NCBI GenBank assembly: GCA_902597095.1
Contig: CACJWK010000009.1
Location: forward strand, 1-64,000
Direction: 5' to 3'
DNA: 64,000 nt
Source of the DNA: an uncultured Pseudohongiella sp.
GTDB taxonomy: Bacteria; Pseudomonadota; Gammaproteobacteria; Pseudomonadales; Pseudohongiellaceae
The position numbers were made by a program, and so were the translations under genes. Below the pieces are notes generated by a model that saw nothing but the letters and a program-made list of their open reading frames with translations, was not told where the DNA came from and did no database searches. Shown piece after piece: positions 18,081 through 27,586 of the stretch (position 1 is the stretch's first letter; each line of letters begins with the position of its first letter).

Positions 18081-19727
18081 ATGAGCGTTGAAAATATCTA
18101 CGAGCAGAACCTGGGTATGAACCAGGCGAATTTCGCTCCTCTGACCCCTCTCAGTTTCCTAGAGCGCAGTGCCAGCGTTTATCCGGAACGGCCTTCGGTC
18201 ATTCACGGAGACACCACCTATACCTGGGCCGAAACCTATGCCAGGTCCTGTCGCCTTGCCTCTGCATTGAGCAAGATGGGCATCGGTGAGGGTGCCACCG
18301 TGTCATTCATGGGAGCTAACACTCCGGAAACCTTCGAAGCGCATTTTGGGGTCCCTATGACCGGGGCAGTGCTCAATGCTCTGAATGTCCGGCTTGATGC
18401 CAAAGCCATCGCATTCATTCTGCAGCACGCGGAGACTAAGGTCCTGTTCACGGATCGTGAGTACAGCCATACTATTAAGGCGGCTCTCGAGCTGTTGTCT
18501 GACAGGCCGGTGGTGATTGACATTGACGACCCCTACTTTTCCGGTGGCGAATTGCTCGGCGACATGACCTATGATGATGTATTGGCAACGGGAGACCCTG
18601 AGTACCGCTGCTTCAAGGTCAAAGACGAGTGGCAAGCGATTTCACTGAATTACACCTCGGGAACTACCGGTGATCCCAAAGGGGTGGTGTATCATCACCG
18701 GGGTGCCTACCTGAACGCGATTTCCATGGCACTGTGCTGGGATATGAGTGGACACCCTGTCTACCTCTGGACCTTGCCGATGTTTCACTGCAACGGCTGG
18801 TGTTTCCCCTGGACGCTCGCTGCCGTTACCGGCACCAGCGTCTGTTTGCGGCACGTTCGGGACGAAGCTATCTTCAATGCGATAAAGGCGCACAGAGTCA
18901 CACACTTCTGCGGAGCACCTGTGGTGCTCAACACCCTGGTCAATGCCAGAGACGAGTTTAAACAGGGCGTCAGCCAGACAGTGAGTGCGATGACGGCTGG
19001 AGCGGCACCGCCTGCTGCGGTGATCGCCGGCATGGAAAACATGGGCTTTAGTGTTTGCCATGTCTATGGACTGACCGAGACCTATGGCCCGTGTGTTGTC
19101 TGCTCGCCACATGAGGAGTGGCAGGAACTGAGTGTCGATGATCGGGCCGAGCTGCTGGCGCGTCAGGGTGTCCGGGCCCCGCTGCAGGATGAGATGATGG
19201 TTGCCGACCCAGAGACCCTGATGCCTGTGCCAAAAGACGGGCAAACCATGGGTGAAATTTTCATGCGTGGAAATTTGGTCATGAAAGGCTATCTGAAAAA
19301 TCCGACCACAACCGAGGCCTCTTTTGCCGGGGGCTGGTTCCATTCTGGCGATCTGGCAGTATGGCATCCGGATGGTTACGCCCAGATCAAGGATCGCTCC
19401 AAGGATATTATTATTTCCGGTGGCGAAAATATTTCTTCCCTGGAGGTCGAATCGATATTGTTTAAACACCCTAAAATTCTGGAAGCGGCAGTCGTGGCCA
19501 GCACCAATGAGAAATGGGGCGAGGTGCCTTGCGCTTTTGTTGCCTTGAAAGAAGGCGAAGAGCTTACAGTAGAGGAGCTCATCAGCTATTGTCGGGAAGA
19601 AATGGCCGGATTCAAAATTCCGAAGAAAGTTGTTTTTGGACCGATCGACAAAACATCGACCGGCAAGGTGCAGAAGTACCTGCTTCGTGAGCGTGCTGAG
19701 GCCGTTGAACTGGCGGTCAACAAGTGA
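18081..19727 (+). CDS. Acyl-CoA synthetase (AMP-dependent, DmdB/medium-chain-like)
   Basis: 548 residues from ATG 18081; the frame is open further upstream but that part is not conserved-looking. Motifs of the ANL adenylating family are complete: P-loop YTSGTTGDPKGVVY (about 191-204), the VYGLTETYGP core, GWFHSGDLAVWHPDGY, KDRSKDIIISGGENIS, and C-terminal TSTGKVQK with the catalytic Lys. The MFHCNGWCFPW segment is typical of the subgroup that includes 3-methylmercaptopropionyl-CoA ligases and plant AAE enzymes. It activates a carboxylic acid to its CoA ester with ATP; the true substrate is not decidable here. Confidence 0.92.
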   Translation: MSVENIYEQNLGMNQANFAPLTPLSFLERSASVYPERPSVIHGDTTYTWAETYARSCRLASALSKMGIGEGATVSFMGANTPETFEAHFGVPMTGAVLNALNVRLDAKAIAFILQHAETKVLFTDREYSHTIKAALELLSDRPVVIDIDDPYFSGGELLGDMTYDDVLATGDPEYRCFKVKDEWQAISLNYTSGTTGDPKGVVYHHRGAYLNAISMALCWDMSGHPVYLWTLPMFHCNGWCFPWTLAAVTGTSVCLRHVRDEAIFNAIKAHRVTHFCGAPVVLNTLVNARDEFKQGVSQTVSAMTAGAAPPAAVIAGMENMGFSVCHVYGLTETYGPCVVCSPHEEWQELSVDDRAELLARQGVRAPLQDEMMVADPETLMPVPKDGQTMGEIFMRGNLVMKGYLKNPTTTEASFAGGWFHSGDLAVWHPDGYAQIKDRSKDIIISGGENISSLEVESILFKHPKILEAAVVASTNEKWGEVPCAFVALKEGEELTVEELISYCREEMAGFKIPKKVVFGPIDKTSTGKVQKYLLRERAEAVELAVNK

Positions 19728-19811
19728 GCTGTAGGATGATTTGAATTACCTCATCAGGACGGTAAATTTTGCCTCATCGATAACATAACCTAATGCAACA
19801 GAGGATTGATT

Positions 19812-20387
19812 ATGAAAAGACATCTCGTAAGTTTGGCCTGTTTTCTGCTCGCCACTCTGGCTTTTGAGGTTGGCGCTCAGGACGCGCCGGAGACAATCTC
19901 GGTAACCAGTTCGGCTTTTGATCATCATGGCATGGTGCCCGAAGCCAATTCAGCCTACGGCGATAACGTGTCCATCGATCTGAGCTGGGCAGATCTGCCG
20001 GAAGGTACGCAGCAGCTTGCGCTGATCTGTGATGACCCCATCGTAGTCGAGATCGGCATGATGGAGCAGCCTTTCGTACACTGGGTGATGTACAACATCC
20101 CCGCTTCGGCTTCCGGGCTGCCCGCAGGGTTGCCGAGTGATGCAACGCTCGACCTGGACGGTCTGGAAGGCGCTGTCAATGGCCTGAATGGTCTCCGGCG
20201 CCCCGGCTATTTTGGTCCGCGCCCGCCAGCCAACGGTCAGCTTCATGCTTATCATTACCGGGTTTATGCACTGGATGACGCCTTAAATCTTGAGCCTGGG
20301 CTCGGTAAGGCTGAATTGCTTGATGCGATGGAGGGCCACGTGCTGGCTACGGGCATGCTGATGGGCCACTACGAACGCAAGGAATAG
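19812..20387 (+). CDS. YbhB/YbcL-type PEBP family protein, secreted
   Basis: 191 residues from ATG 19812, with GAGG seven bases upstream. Signal peptide: SLACFLLATLAFEVGAQ. The mature part shows the phosphatidylethanolamine-binding-protein (Raf-kinase-inhibitor-like) hallmarks: LICDDP, FVHWVMYNIPAS and GYFGPRPPxxxxHAYHYRVYALD. Bacterial members are periplasmic or cytosolic with unclear roles. It is followed directly by a strong terminator, so it is a monocistronic or final gene. Confidence 0.9.
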   Translation: MKRHLVSLACFLLATLAFEVGAQDAPETISVTSSAFDHHGMVPEANSAYGDNVSIDLSWADLPEGTQQLALICDDPIVVEIGMMEQPFVHWVMYNIPASASGLPAGLPSDATLDLDGLEGAVNGLNGLRRPGYFGPRPPANGQLHAYHYRVYALDDALNLEPGLGKAELLDAMEGHVLATGMLMGHYERKE

Positions 20388-20404
20388 TTGAAAGGCTAGT
20401 TTAA

Positions 20405-20436
20405 AAAAGCCGGCCCCCAAAAAAGGGCCGGCTTTT
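20405..20436. terminator. Rho-independent terminator (bidirectional)
   Basis: AAAAGCCGGCCC and GGGCCGGCTTTT form a perfect 12-bp stem around an 8-base loop. The A and T tracts make it work in either direction: for the PEBP gene on + and for the decayed gene on -. Confidence 0.9.
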
Positions 20437-20521
20437 GTAATGCTGCCATTTGCTGCGCAGCCTGAGCGAGCCCAGAAGTGCTCAATCAGTTCGCCGACAT
20501 CTCTGCTGGGTCAATGTGCAG

Positions 20522-21138
20522 CTATACTTCCCGGTACAGATGAATGCGCCCCTTGACTGAAGGTTTTTCATCGATGACCAGCTTCAGGGTGCGACTGCTC
20601 CCGGAAAAAAGTTTGTTCCACCAGCCTCGCGATCACCAATGATGATATCTCCCTCGACCGTGGCGCCCTGCAGCAAGGTTACGTCACCGTTTGCCGTTTC
20701 CAGATCTCCTCAGATCCGAGAATTCTTGAGAAGGATTTCTCCGTTGATGGTTTCAATGTTGCGCTCGATTTCAGAGCCGGCGTCCACAGCGATATTTCCG
20801 TTAGCGGTTGAGACAGCGCCGCCTACGATAACTTCTTCGCCAATTCCGATGCCGCCGTTTACCGTTTCGGCGCTGTCCACTCGGGCGCGGGCGCCGAGTT
20901 CAATTGAGCCATTTATGGTATGTACTTCACCGGCAATAGCCGCTGCGGACAGTCTGATGCCACCATTAACGGTGGAGACGTCTCCGACAATTAACCCGGC
21001 TGTTATAGAAATGCTACGGTTGACCTGACTGATGTCCTCTTCAGTCGCGTCGGCCTATGCAGTGAAAACGTAACAACCCAGCCCGATCAGCAGAGCAACC
21101 GGAGTGATCAATAGAGAAGGGGGGTATGATCTCCGCAT
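20522..21138 (-). pseudogene. Decayed polymer-forming (bactofilin-like) repeat protein
   Basis: Reading - from ATG 21138 gives a signal peptide (LLITPVALLIGLGCYVFTA), then an in-frame TAG (21055-21057), then beta-helix-like repeats with the recurring pattern VSTVNGGI, VHTINGSIEL, AETVNGGI, VSTANGNI and IETINGEI. A second in-frame stop, TGA, lies at 20710-20712. Repeats continue (LETANGDVTLLQGATVEGDI), then a one-base shift near the A6 run at 20605-20610 is needed to read the conserved C-terminus (KLVIDEKPSVKGRIHLYREV). Two nonsense codons and one frameshift make a functional product unlikely. The intact family is an envelope-associated polymer-forming protein of unknown role. Confidence 0.75.
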
Positions 21139-21454
21139 TTTGGTTTACCTCAAGTGTCCTGACCCGCTGGTTCTGCAACTACCTTGTCAGTTAGTAAAAA
21201 GCTATAAAGAACAATGGGTTAAAGATTGGGTCTTCGCAGCAGTGGGTCGGAATAGCTAAATTGGCTAACAACGATAGTGTGTTTCGCCAGCAGTTGGCAT
21301 AGCTTGAGCCGAATTGTCGCCCGGTTTGTGCGTGCTTTACAGCGCAAATCTGATGGGATAGCTTGCTCGCCGTATCGATCGGTTAAGTGTAGACCGTAGC
21401 TGCTGCCAGCCGCCCCGACACAGCTTGCGTATCAAACTCAGAAGGATTCCTGCT

Positions 21455-22522
21455 ATGAGACAGACACAGTGGTCACTGACCCAATTCACCCTATTTGTTC
21501 TGGCGGCAGTGTTGATGTCGACGCTGAATGCGCAACCGGGGGTGATTGAAACCCCGACGCATCGATTCGTGAAAGCCCAGGACGGCGTCTGGCTCGGCAC
21601 GGGCAGTGGGTCCGTTTACACCATGAGTAATGTGATGGTGCTGGTCGGGCAGAACGACACATTCGTAGTTGATTCCCATGTGACGCCGACGGCTGCGCGT
21701 GCTTTGCTTGATGCGCTCCCGGCATTGACGGACAAACCGGTACGTTGGCTGGTGAACAGTCATTACCATTTTGACCATGCGCATGGTAATCAGGCTTTTC
21801 CCGCCGGCATCGAAATCATCGGTCATGAATTTACGCGGCAAAAGTTGAATGGCGAAGCGGGTAATGTCCTGGAAGAAAATACCTTTCGCAGTTTTTCAGA
21901 TCCTGTGGCTGAGACAGTGGCCGATCTGGCGCAGCAGGCAGCGGCAGAATCTGACCCGGATCGTCGTGCTCGCCTGCAGGAGCGGCTCCGCGTGCAACGT
22001 GAATACCTTGAGGCGATACCGGAGGTCCAACCGACGCCACCCAATATCACTCTTCAGGATAAAATGACGCTGTTTCAGGCCGTTGAGGGTGGGAGCAGGG
22101 AGATTCAGCTGCTGCACTTCGGGCGCGCGCACACTGGCGGTGATGTGGTGATTTTCCTGCCTGAGGAGAAAGTGGTTTTTACCGGAGACATGATGCTGCC
22201 CGGGCTGTCCTACATGGGAGACGGGCATGTAGATGAGTGGCCAGACAGTCTGGAAGGACTGAAGGGCCTTGATTTCGATTACTGGCTTCCCGGGCACGGG
22301 CCGGTCATGGATTCAAAGGAGCCAATCGACAATTTCCAGGCTTTCCTCAGAGATCTCTGGCTGAAGACGGGCCGCCTGTATCGGGAAGGAATAAGCTGGA
22401 AGCAAGCAGCCGAGCAAATCGATATGACCAATCACAGTGTCAACTTCCCTCAGATCAGGAGGGCAGGAGTCGATCCGAGGGCAGTCAGGAGGATGTATCA
22501 GCTGCTGGATCAGCGTCGATAA
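21455..22522 (+). CDS. Metallo-beta-lactamase-fold hydrolase, secreted
   Basis: 355 residues from ATG 21455, with AGAAGGA eight bases upstream. Signal peptide: FTLFVLAAVLMSTLNAQ. The metal site is present: HYHFDH at 103-108 (HxHxDH), then HTGGDVVIF, TGDMM and a LPGHGP with the final His. This is the dizinc MBL superfamily. The helical insertion at about 150-200 resembles SoxH- or alkyl-sulfatase-like relatives rather than true beta-lactamases. It is predicted to be periplasmic; substrate unknown. The 316 bases upstream (21139-21454) contain no gene I can support. Confidence 0.88.
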   Translation: MRQTQWSLTQFTLFVLAAVLMSTLNAQPGVIETPTHRFVKAQDGVWLGTGSGSVYTMSNVMVLVGQNDTFVVDSHVTPTAARALLDALPALTDKPVRWLVNSHYHFDHAHGNQAFPAGIEIIGHEFTRQKLNGEAGNVLEENTFRSFSDPVAETVADLAQQAAAESDPDRRARLQERLRVQREYLEAIPEVQPTPPNITLQDKMTLFQAVEGGSREIQLLHFGRAHTGGDVVIFLPEEKVVFTGDMMLPGLSYMGDGHVDEWPDSLEGLKGLDFDYWLPGHGPVMDSKEPIDNFQAFLRDLWLKTGRLYREGISWKQAAEQIDMTNHSVNFPQIRRAGVDPRAVRRMYQLLDQRR

Positions 22523-22587
22523 GCCTCGCATCAGGTGTCAGGCGTCAGTTTTTGCGCTCGTAAAGGGATGAACGGAGTCGAACTCAC

Positions 22588-23010
22588 ATGACGATTAAAC
22601 ACGAACGACCTATTTTTCTGAAACCCGGTCATAACGCGGGTGATCTGGTTGAGTCGACTCGTTGGAATATACTGACTGAAGAGCGCGGACTGGTAGAGGT
22701 CGAGGCGCATCTGCCAGAGCATCTGCTGAATCCACGCAATCAGCTGTTCGGCGGGTTTACCGGCACGTATGTGGATATGATCTCCATTTATACCTGCCGA
22801 ACGCTGTTTGATGACGAGAATACGTTCAAGTGGTCTGCAACCGTTAATATGCGCATAGACTATTTCGCGCCAGTTTTGGGCCCGACATTCAGACTGCGAG
22901 GAGAGCTTATCAATGACGGTCGCACGACCTGCCTGGTGGCGACGCATTTTCTGGATCTTGATGGCAATAAGCTGGTGTATGCGATTACGACCTTGCGAAA
23001 AAGCAGGTGA
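22588..23010 (+). CDS. PaaI-like hotdog-fold thioesterase
   Basis: 140 residues. Hotdog-fold pattern: NPRNQLFGGFTGTYVDMISIYTC (the helix region with Asn and Asp/Gly typical of PaaI/4HBT enzymes) followed by strands VNMRIDYFAPV and ATHFLDLDGN. It is expected to hydrolyse acyl-CoA esters in the cytosol. It lies 65 bases after the MBL gene, possibly co-transcribed, and a terminator follows at 23033. Substrate unknown. Confidence 0.82.
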   Translation: MTIKHERPIFLKPGHNAGDLVESTRWNILTEERGLVEVEAHLPEHLLNPRNQLFGGFTGTYVDMISIYTCRTLFDDENTFKWSATVNMRIDYFAPVLGPTFRLRGELINDGRTTCLVATHFLDLDGNKLVYAITTLRKSR

Positions 23011-23032
23011 ATATCGCTGATCGCCATAATCG

Positions 23033-23059
23033 AAAACGGCCGAAGTTGCGGCCGTTTTT
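23033..23059. terminator. Rho-independent terminator
   Basis: AAAACGGCCG and CGGCCGTTTT form a 10-bp stem around a 6-base loop, with a fifth T on the + side. It lies between the thioesterase (+) and the ammonium-transporter remnant (-), and can serve both. Confidence 0.88.
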
Positions 23060-23078
23060 GATCGGGTCAGATTCACAC

Positions 23079-23566
23079 TCACATGGAATAGCCTTTTTCA
23101 TCATGATCACTGATGTCCAGACCAAGTTGTTCCTGCTCCACATCAACACGCAGACCGCCTGTAAGCGCGGCCACGAGCTTGAGCAATATAACTGTCAGAA
23201 TGGCGGTGTATACGCCGGTGGCGACAATTCCGATAACCTGTACTCCGAGTTGTGTGCCGATGGTTGCTCCCTCTGCAAGGCCGTTGCCGGAAAAGATGCC
23301 GAGATCTGATGACACCAGAATGCTGGCCAGAAAAGTGCCAACGATCCAGCTTACGCGTGTACCGGAATTACATCCAGTGAATCATCGAGCTTGAAACCCT
23401 GTTTGAGATAGGACATGGCGTAGTAGCAGATTACGCCACCGCTCAAACCGCCCAGTGATGCACCTGCTGGCGGGATGCACTGCCGCAGTGCGAGGAGGAT
23501 TAACGACTCAAATAAGCCGTCAGTCGGGCAGATAGCCCAGCGGGCAGGATGCGGTGCTTCGCGCAA
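23079..23566 (-). pseudogene. amt: Ammonium transporter C-terminal remnant
   Basis: Two overlapping - strand frames together read as the end of an Amt protein. The first gives GGVICYYAMSYLKQGFKLDDSLDVIPVH, matching the conserved DDSLDVF-VH region, then stops at 23351. After a one-base change of frame the second reads IVGTFLASILVSSDLG, then FSGNGLAEGATIGTQLGVQ and the tail LDISDHDEKGYSM. The first two-thirds of the gene are missing, and sequence above about 23480 is not recognisably Amt. It is a truncated, frameshifted relic; no GlnK (PII) gene is beside it. Confidence 0.8.
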
Positions 23567-23650
23567 AGGCAGGGCGATAGGGGGGGTGATTTGATACCCT
23601 ATCTCAGCCTCGGGTGTCTCCCGAATGTCGCCAGTTCATTCTGAAGTCAG

Positions 23651-24601
23651 CTACTCGTCGGGTCTGAGACGTTCGTCCTGGAGCAGATAATCCAGCGATT
23701 CCCGCTTACGGCTCCACTTAGAGGCGAGCAGCGAGCCGCTGATATTGTGCCACACGCTGAATAGCGCGCCGGGGAGGGCTGCTGTGGCTGAGAAAAATTC
23801 CAGAGCCAGTGCGACGCCCAGGCCAGAGTTCTGCATACCGACTTCGATCGCAATGGTGTGGCTTTGACTGGTATCAAAACCCAAGAGTCGGCTCAGATAA
23901 AACCCTCCACACATGCCGCCCAGGTTGTGTAGTACCACTGCCACCAGTGTCAGGGCACCAACTTCCAGCAGGCTGTCACTGTTGAGCGCAACCACGATCG
24001 CGATGATGGTGAGAATGATCAGGATAGACAGTGCTGGCAGCGCGGGAGTCAGAGGCCGGATAAGTTCGCGAAAGAAGTGGCTGAGTGTTATGCCTGCCAG
24101 TACCGGGATCAGGACAATCTGTATGATGCTGACAAGCATTCCGATGGTGTCGACGTTTATGGTGGTGGAAAGATAGAAGCCCGTAAGTAAAGGAGTCGCA
24201 ACGACACCAACCAGGGTCGAACAAACCGTCATGCTGATCGACAAGGCCAGATCGGCACGGGCCAGATAGCTGATCACATTAGAGGCGGTGCCGCCAGCGC
24301 AGCAGCCTACCAGCACCAGTCCGGCGGTAAGCTGATTGGAAAGCCCGAACATCTTCGCGAGCACGACAGCTAACAGCGGCATCAGTATGAATTGCAACAA
24401 AACCCCCACGAGAATGGGTCGTGGGTTCTGAAGGATGCGCTTAAAATCCTCCGCTTTCAGGGTGAGCCCCATAGTAAACATCACTCCGGAGAGCAGCGGA
24501 ATAATCCACGAGGCCAGAGACGAGAAGGGTTCACTGAAAAAGAAGGCTACGCCGGAAAGCAGAATGGCCCACAGCGGGAATAAATTAGTAAGACGGCTCA
24601 T
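23651..24601 (-). CDS. Bile acid:sodium symporter family (BASS) transporter
   Basis: 316 residues with about nine or ten hydrophobic helices. Family hallmarks include SGVMFTMGLTLKAEDF, GLVLVGCCAGGTASNVISYLARAD (the conserved crossing region) and EVGMQNSGLGVALA. BASS proteins use a sodium gradient to import organic anions such as bile acids, pyruvate or pantoate; the substrate here is unknown. Inner membrane. It is a single gene; the 177 bases upstream show no gene. Confidence 0.9.
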   Translation of the reverse strand: MSRLTNLFPLWAILLSGVAFFFSEPFSSLASWIIPLLSGVMFTMGLTLKAEDFKRILQNPRPILVGVLLQFILMPLLAVVLAKMFGLSNQLTAGLVLVGCCAGGTASNVISYLARADLALSISMTVCSTLVGVVATPLLTGFYLSTTINVDTIGMLVSIIQIVLIPVLAGITLSHFFRELIRPLTPALPALSILIILTIIAIVVALNSDSLLEVGALTLVAVVLHNLGGMCGGFYLSRLLGFDTSQSHTIAIEVGMQNSGLGVALALEFFSATAALPGALFSVWHNISGSLLASKWSRKRESLDYLLQDERLRPDE

Positions 24602-24778
24602 GTGTCTGAAATGATTTGTCAGTATTCTGCATAACAGGCAGGCATCCAGCGCAGAAGCATAACGGAAGTGCTTGCTGCAGGTAAATTTAGCTTGCGCTCA
24701 AAGAGCAGATCGCGTCGTCAGTGAGCCTGTTTTCGGGCTCCTTGCAGTGCTTCTGTCAATGCGTCCCGAAATGGCCGG

Positions 24779-27031
24779 TCAGTCAACTACAGAAGATTCC
24801 CCTGAGCCTGACTTCTCCGGCTGATGAGGCTGGACGTTCACCAGAACACTTTTGAAACCCGGTGTTCTGCTGCGCGGGTCAGTGTCCTGAGGAATCAGCA
24901 CGTTGGCTTCTGGGAAATAGGTCATGACCGAACCCTGCCTGATGTCGTATCGGGTGGCCCGGAGGGCAGCCATGATGCCGGTGTCATTGTGTACGTCGAC
25001 CAGAGAGCCGTCTTCAAGGCCTAACCGGTCGAGATCGTCCGGATGCATAAAGAGAGCCCGACGGTCAGGCTGACGGCGGTAGCTGTCTTCGTCACTGTAG
25101 ATAATGGTGTTGAACTGCCCTTCACTTCTGACGCTGGTCAGTATGAATTCTGAGAGCCTCGTGCCTGCCGCAAACCGTCTGTGCCAGCTGGTTGTCTTCG
25201 GCACACAAAAGTGTGCCTTGTGTGACGCAGTCCGGAAGCGCGGTGTTTCGAGGTGCCGACCCTTGATGTGGAACTCTGCCTTGTTGTCGTCGATGCGCTC
25301 CAGGTCTTGTAGACCGGGTATCACTTTCGCGATGACCTGACGGATATTCCGATGTTTTCTGAACTCGGAAAACTTCAGAGTACTTGCTGATATCACCTGT
25401 TCAGCGAGGCCGGCTATCAGTTCCACTTCGGAGCGCAAAGTAGGCAGACGATCCAATCCGCCATCGCTCAGCCGAACGAAATTAAACATGCTTTCCTGTG
25501 TCGTGGCCTGCTTTTCCTCGTCCCTCACCCGCACAGGCAGGATCAGATTTTCGCCCTCAACGCCATTGAGGTGGGTCTCATTAAGTGTGGAGTTCAGCAT
25601 GACTTTGAACGGGATTCTATCCAGCGCCTGTGCCGAAAAACGCGAGTCTGGATTGGCAGAATAAAGGTTGCCACCGAGTAGCAGCGCAAAGTCAATTCTT
25701 CCGGCCGCTGCTGCCTGCACACAGGCCAAAGTATCCATCCCTTCCCCCGCAGGGAGCGCAATGTCGAGTTCCCGCTCAAGTGCCGCCATCACATGGCTTT
25801 TTATTGCAGGAGTCAGGCCGACGGTACTGACACCCTGCACGTTCGAATGGCCGCGCAGCGGAAGTAAGCCTTTGCCCGGACCCCCGACCATGCCCCTGAG
25901 CAGAGCAAGCGCAATAACCGCTTCAATATTCTCTGCACCGTTGTAGTGGTGGGTCAGACCCATGCCCCATGCCATCACGGTGGCCTGAGACGCCTGATAG
26001 ATCCTGCTGATTTCAACGATCGTTTCTTGATCAACGCCTGACTCCCTCACGATATCCTGCCACTGGGTCTGCTCGATGAAGTCACGGTACGCTTCAAAGC
26101 CTTCGGTGTGCTGCCTGATGAACAGGGGGTCAGCGCCATTGTTGTCCAGCAGGCATTTGGCAACCCCGACAATGAAGGCAACATCGCCACCCACGTGGGG
26201 CTGGACATAATGGGAGGCTACCTCGCCTCCGCCGGCGATCATGGAACGGAAGTTAGCCGGAGAGGCAAAGCGGACAAGACCTGCTTCGCGGGCCGGGTTG
26301 ATGACAATGACCTTGCCCCCTCTCTGTCGGCATTCGAGCAGTACCTTGACAAAGCGTGGATGGTTGGAGGCGGGGTTAGCACCAAACACGAAAATGGTTT
26401 CGGCTGCGTGAAGGTCGGCATAGCGGATGGTCGCAGTACCGGTGCCCACGGTGGCGCTCAGTCCGATCCCTGAGGCCTGATGACAATAATAGGAGCAACT
26501 ATTGATGTGATTGCAGCCATAAACACGCGCAAAGAGCTGAAGAAGGAATGCGGCTTCGTTGGAGGAGCGCCCGGAGCCGTAAAAGAAGCTGCGGTCAGGA
26601 TGCGTCGTACGCATTTTCTGGCCGGCCAGCTGCAATGCCCTATCGTAGTCTATCAGCTCGTAGCGGTCGGCTCCGGGTGCCTTGTACAGCGGATGTGAAA
26701 GACGTCCGAGCGCTTCGAGCTGTTTGCCGCTAAGCTGGCGCAGTTCCGCCAGGCTGTTGTGCTGAAAGATCTGTGGCGGAATCGGCGCGCGATGATCGCT
26801 CAGCTGCGCCTGAATGTTTTTATTGCAGATTTCAATCCGCTTGCTGTGCTCATTGTGGAGGCCGCCGCGCTGGCCTCCGGTGCCAAAGGCGCAGGCCTTG
26901 CAGGCATTCTTCGAGCGAACGCTGGCACTGAGTTTGCGGGCACCAACCTGACGGGCAACAGAAATCACATAGTTAATGGCTTTGAAACCGCCGCCAATGG
27001 TCTCGGCGTCGCCGGCATGTTTGTCAGTCAT
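24779..27031 (-). CDS. Molybdopterin oxidoreductase, FdhF/YdeP-like
   Basis: 750 residues. The N-terminal C44-x2-C47 and C69 could bind an iron-sulfur cluster, though a fourth ligand is not obvious. YYCHQASGIGLSATVGTGTAT places Cys183-His184 at the position of the Sec-His of E. coli formate dehydrogenase H, the likely molybdenum ligand. FVFGANPASNHPRF and GLLPLRGHSNVQG are molybdopterin-guanine-dinucleotide contacts, and a C-terminal dinucleotide-binding domain follows (FMHPDDLDRLGLEDG). No Tat signal is seen, so it is probably cytoplasmic. It overlaps its upstream small membrane gene by eight bases. Formate as substrate is only a possibility. Confidence 0.88.
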   Translation of the reverse strand: MTDKHAGDAETIGGGFKAINYVISVARQVGARKLSASVRSKNACKACAFGTGGQRGGLHNEHSKRIEICNKNIQAQLSDHRAPIPPQIFQHNSLAELRQLSGKQLEALGRLSHPLYKAPGADRYELIDYDRALQLAGQKMRTTHPDRSFFYGSGRSSNEAAFLLQLFARVYGCNHINSCSYYCHQASGIGLSATVGTGTATIRYADLHAAETIFVFGANPASNHPRFVKVLLECRQRGGKVIVINPAREAGLVRFASPANFRSMIAGGGEVASHYVQPHVGGDVAFIVGVAKCLLDNNGADPLFIRQHTEGFEAYRDFIEQTQWQDIVRESGVDQETIVEISRIYQASQATVMAWGMGLTHHYNGAENIEAVIALALLRGMVGGPGKGLLPLRGHSNVQGVSTVGLTPAIKSHVMAALERELDIALPAGEGMDTLACVQAAAAGRIDFALLLGGNLYSANPDSRFSAQALDRIPFKVMLNSTLNETHLNGVEGENLILPVRVRDEEKQATTQESMFNFVRLSDGGLDRLPTLRSEVELIAGLAEQVISASTLKFSEFRKHRNIRQVIAKVIPGLQDLERIDDNKAEFHIKGRHLETPRFRTASHKAHFCVPKTTSWHRRFAAGTRLSEFILTSVRSEGQFNTIIYSDEDSYRRQPDRRALFMHPDDLDRLGLEDGSLVDVHNDTGIMAALRATRYDIRQGSVMTYFPEANVLIPQDTDPRSRTPGFKSVLVNVQPHQPEKSGSGESSVVD

Positions 27032-27428
27032 TTAGCCCGATGACCTCCATCCGGTCAGAGCCGGCTACCGTGATGATCCTCCCGTCCACAGTGGTGAAGG
27101 AGCGTTCGGCCAGCTGATACTTATAGACTTCATAACTGACCGGTGCTGCCTGATCAGCGCTATACAGTTTTACCGTAATCAGTTGGTGGTCATCCTGCCA
27201 TCGGTAGTAATACAGGGCAGCACCCACCGCTACCATGAAAAACAAAAACAGATAGGATGCGGTTCGCAGATCGTCGTGTAGTGTGAGGTCAGGTGATTTT
27301 TTTTGATTGTCGTCAGCAATTTTCGCGAGGGCGGACTTTGCTGTGTCGGGCTTTGAACCGGGATCTCGGCGCACCATCAAGTAGGCAACGGCTACGACAG
27401 CCAGGGTGAGCAGTATCTTGCCTATCAT
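27024..27428 (-). CDS. Small two-helix membrane protein coupled to the molybdoenzyme gene
   Basis: 134 residues from ATG 27428, with AGAGGA upstream; the frame is open further to 27557, but that extension lacks a ribosome site and looks non-coding. Helices: ILLTLAVVAVAYLMV (N-terminal) and ASYLFLFFMVAVGAALYYY. A soluble domain of about 60 residues follows (VKLYSADQAAPVSYEVYKYQL). The 3' end overlaps the start of the molybdoenzyme gene by eight bases, so they are co-translated. I do not recognise the family; a membrane partner for the oxidoreductase is an inference. Confidence 0.65.
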   Translation of the reverse strand: MIGKILLTLAVVAVAYLMVRRDPGSKPDTAKSALAKIADDNQKKSPDLTLHDDLRTASYLFLFFMVAVGAALYYYRWQDDHQLITVKLYSADQAAPVSYEVYKYQLAERSFTTVDGRIITVAGSDRMEVIGLND

Positions 27429-27586
27429 TGCGGATTCCTCTTTGACCGCATCGTGCTGCGGCCCCTGCCAGACCATCATAACAGTGGCTGCGAAGTATTG
27501 ACCAGTCGCCACCTTTGGCGGGTCAACGCTATAATCCGCGACTTGCTGATAATTCATCGCCGTAGTGCGTTAATTAACGGCCTGGA

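Noticed and set aside
18642-19469. A 275-codon open frame on the - strand
   Set aside because: Antisense to the acyl-CoA ligase with intact motifs; composition is rich in His, Arg and Gln as expected for a shadow frame.
20639-21028. A 129-codon + strand frame rich in Ser/Pro
   Set aside because: Antisense to the decayed polymer-forming gene, whose repeat pattern explains the low-complexity translation.
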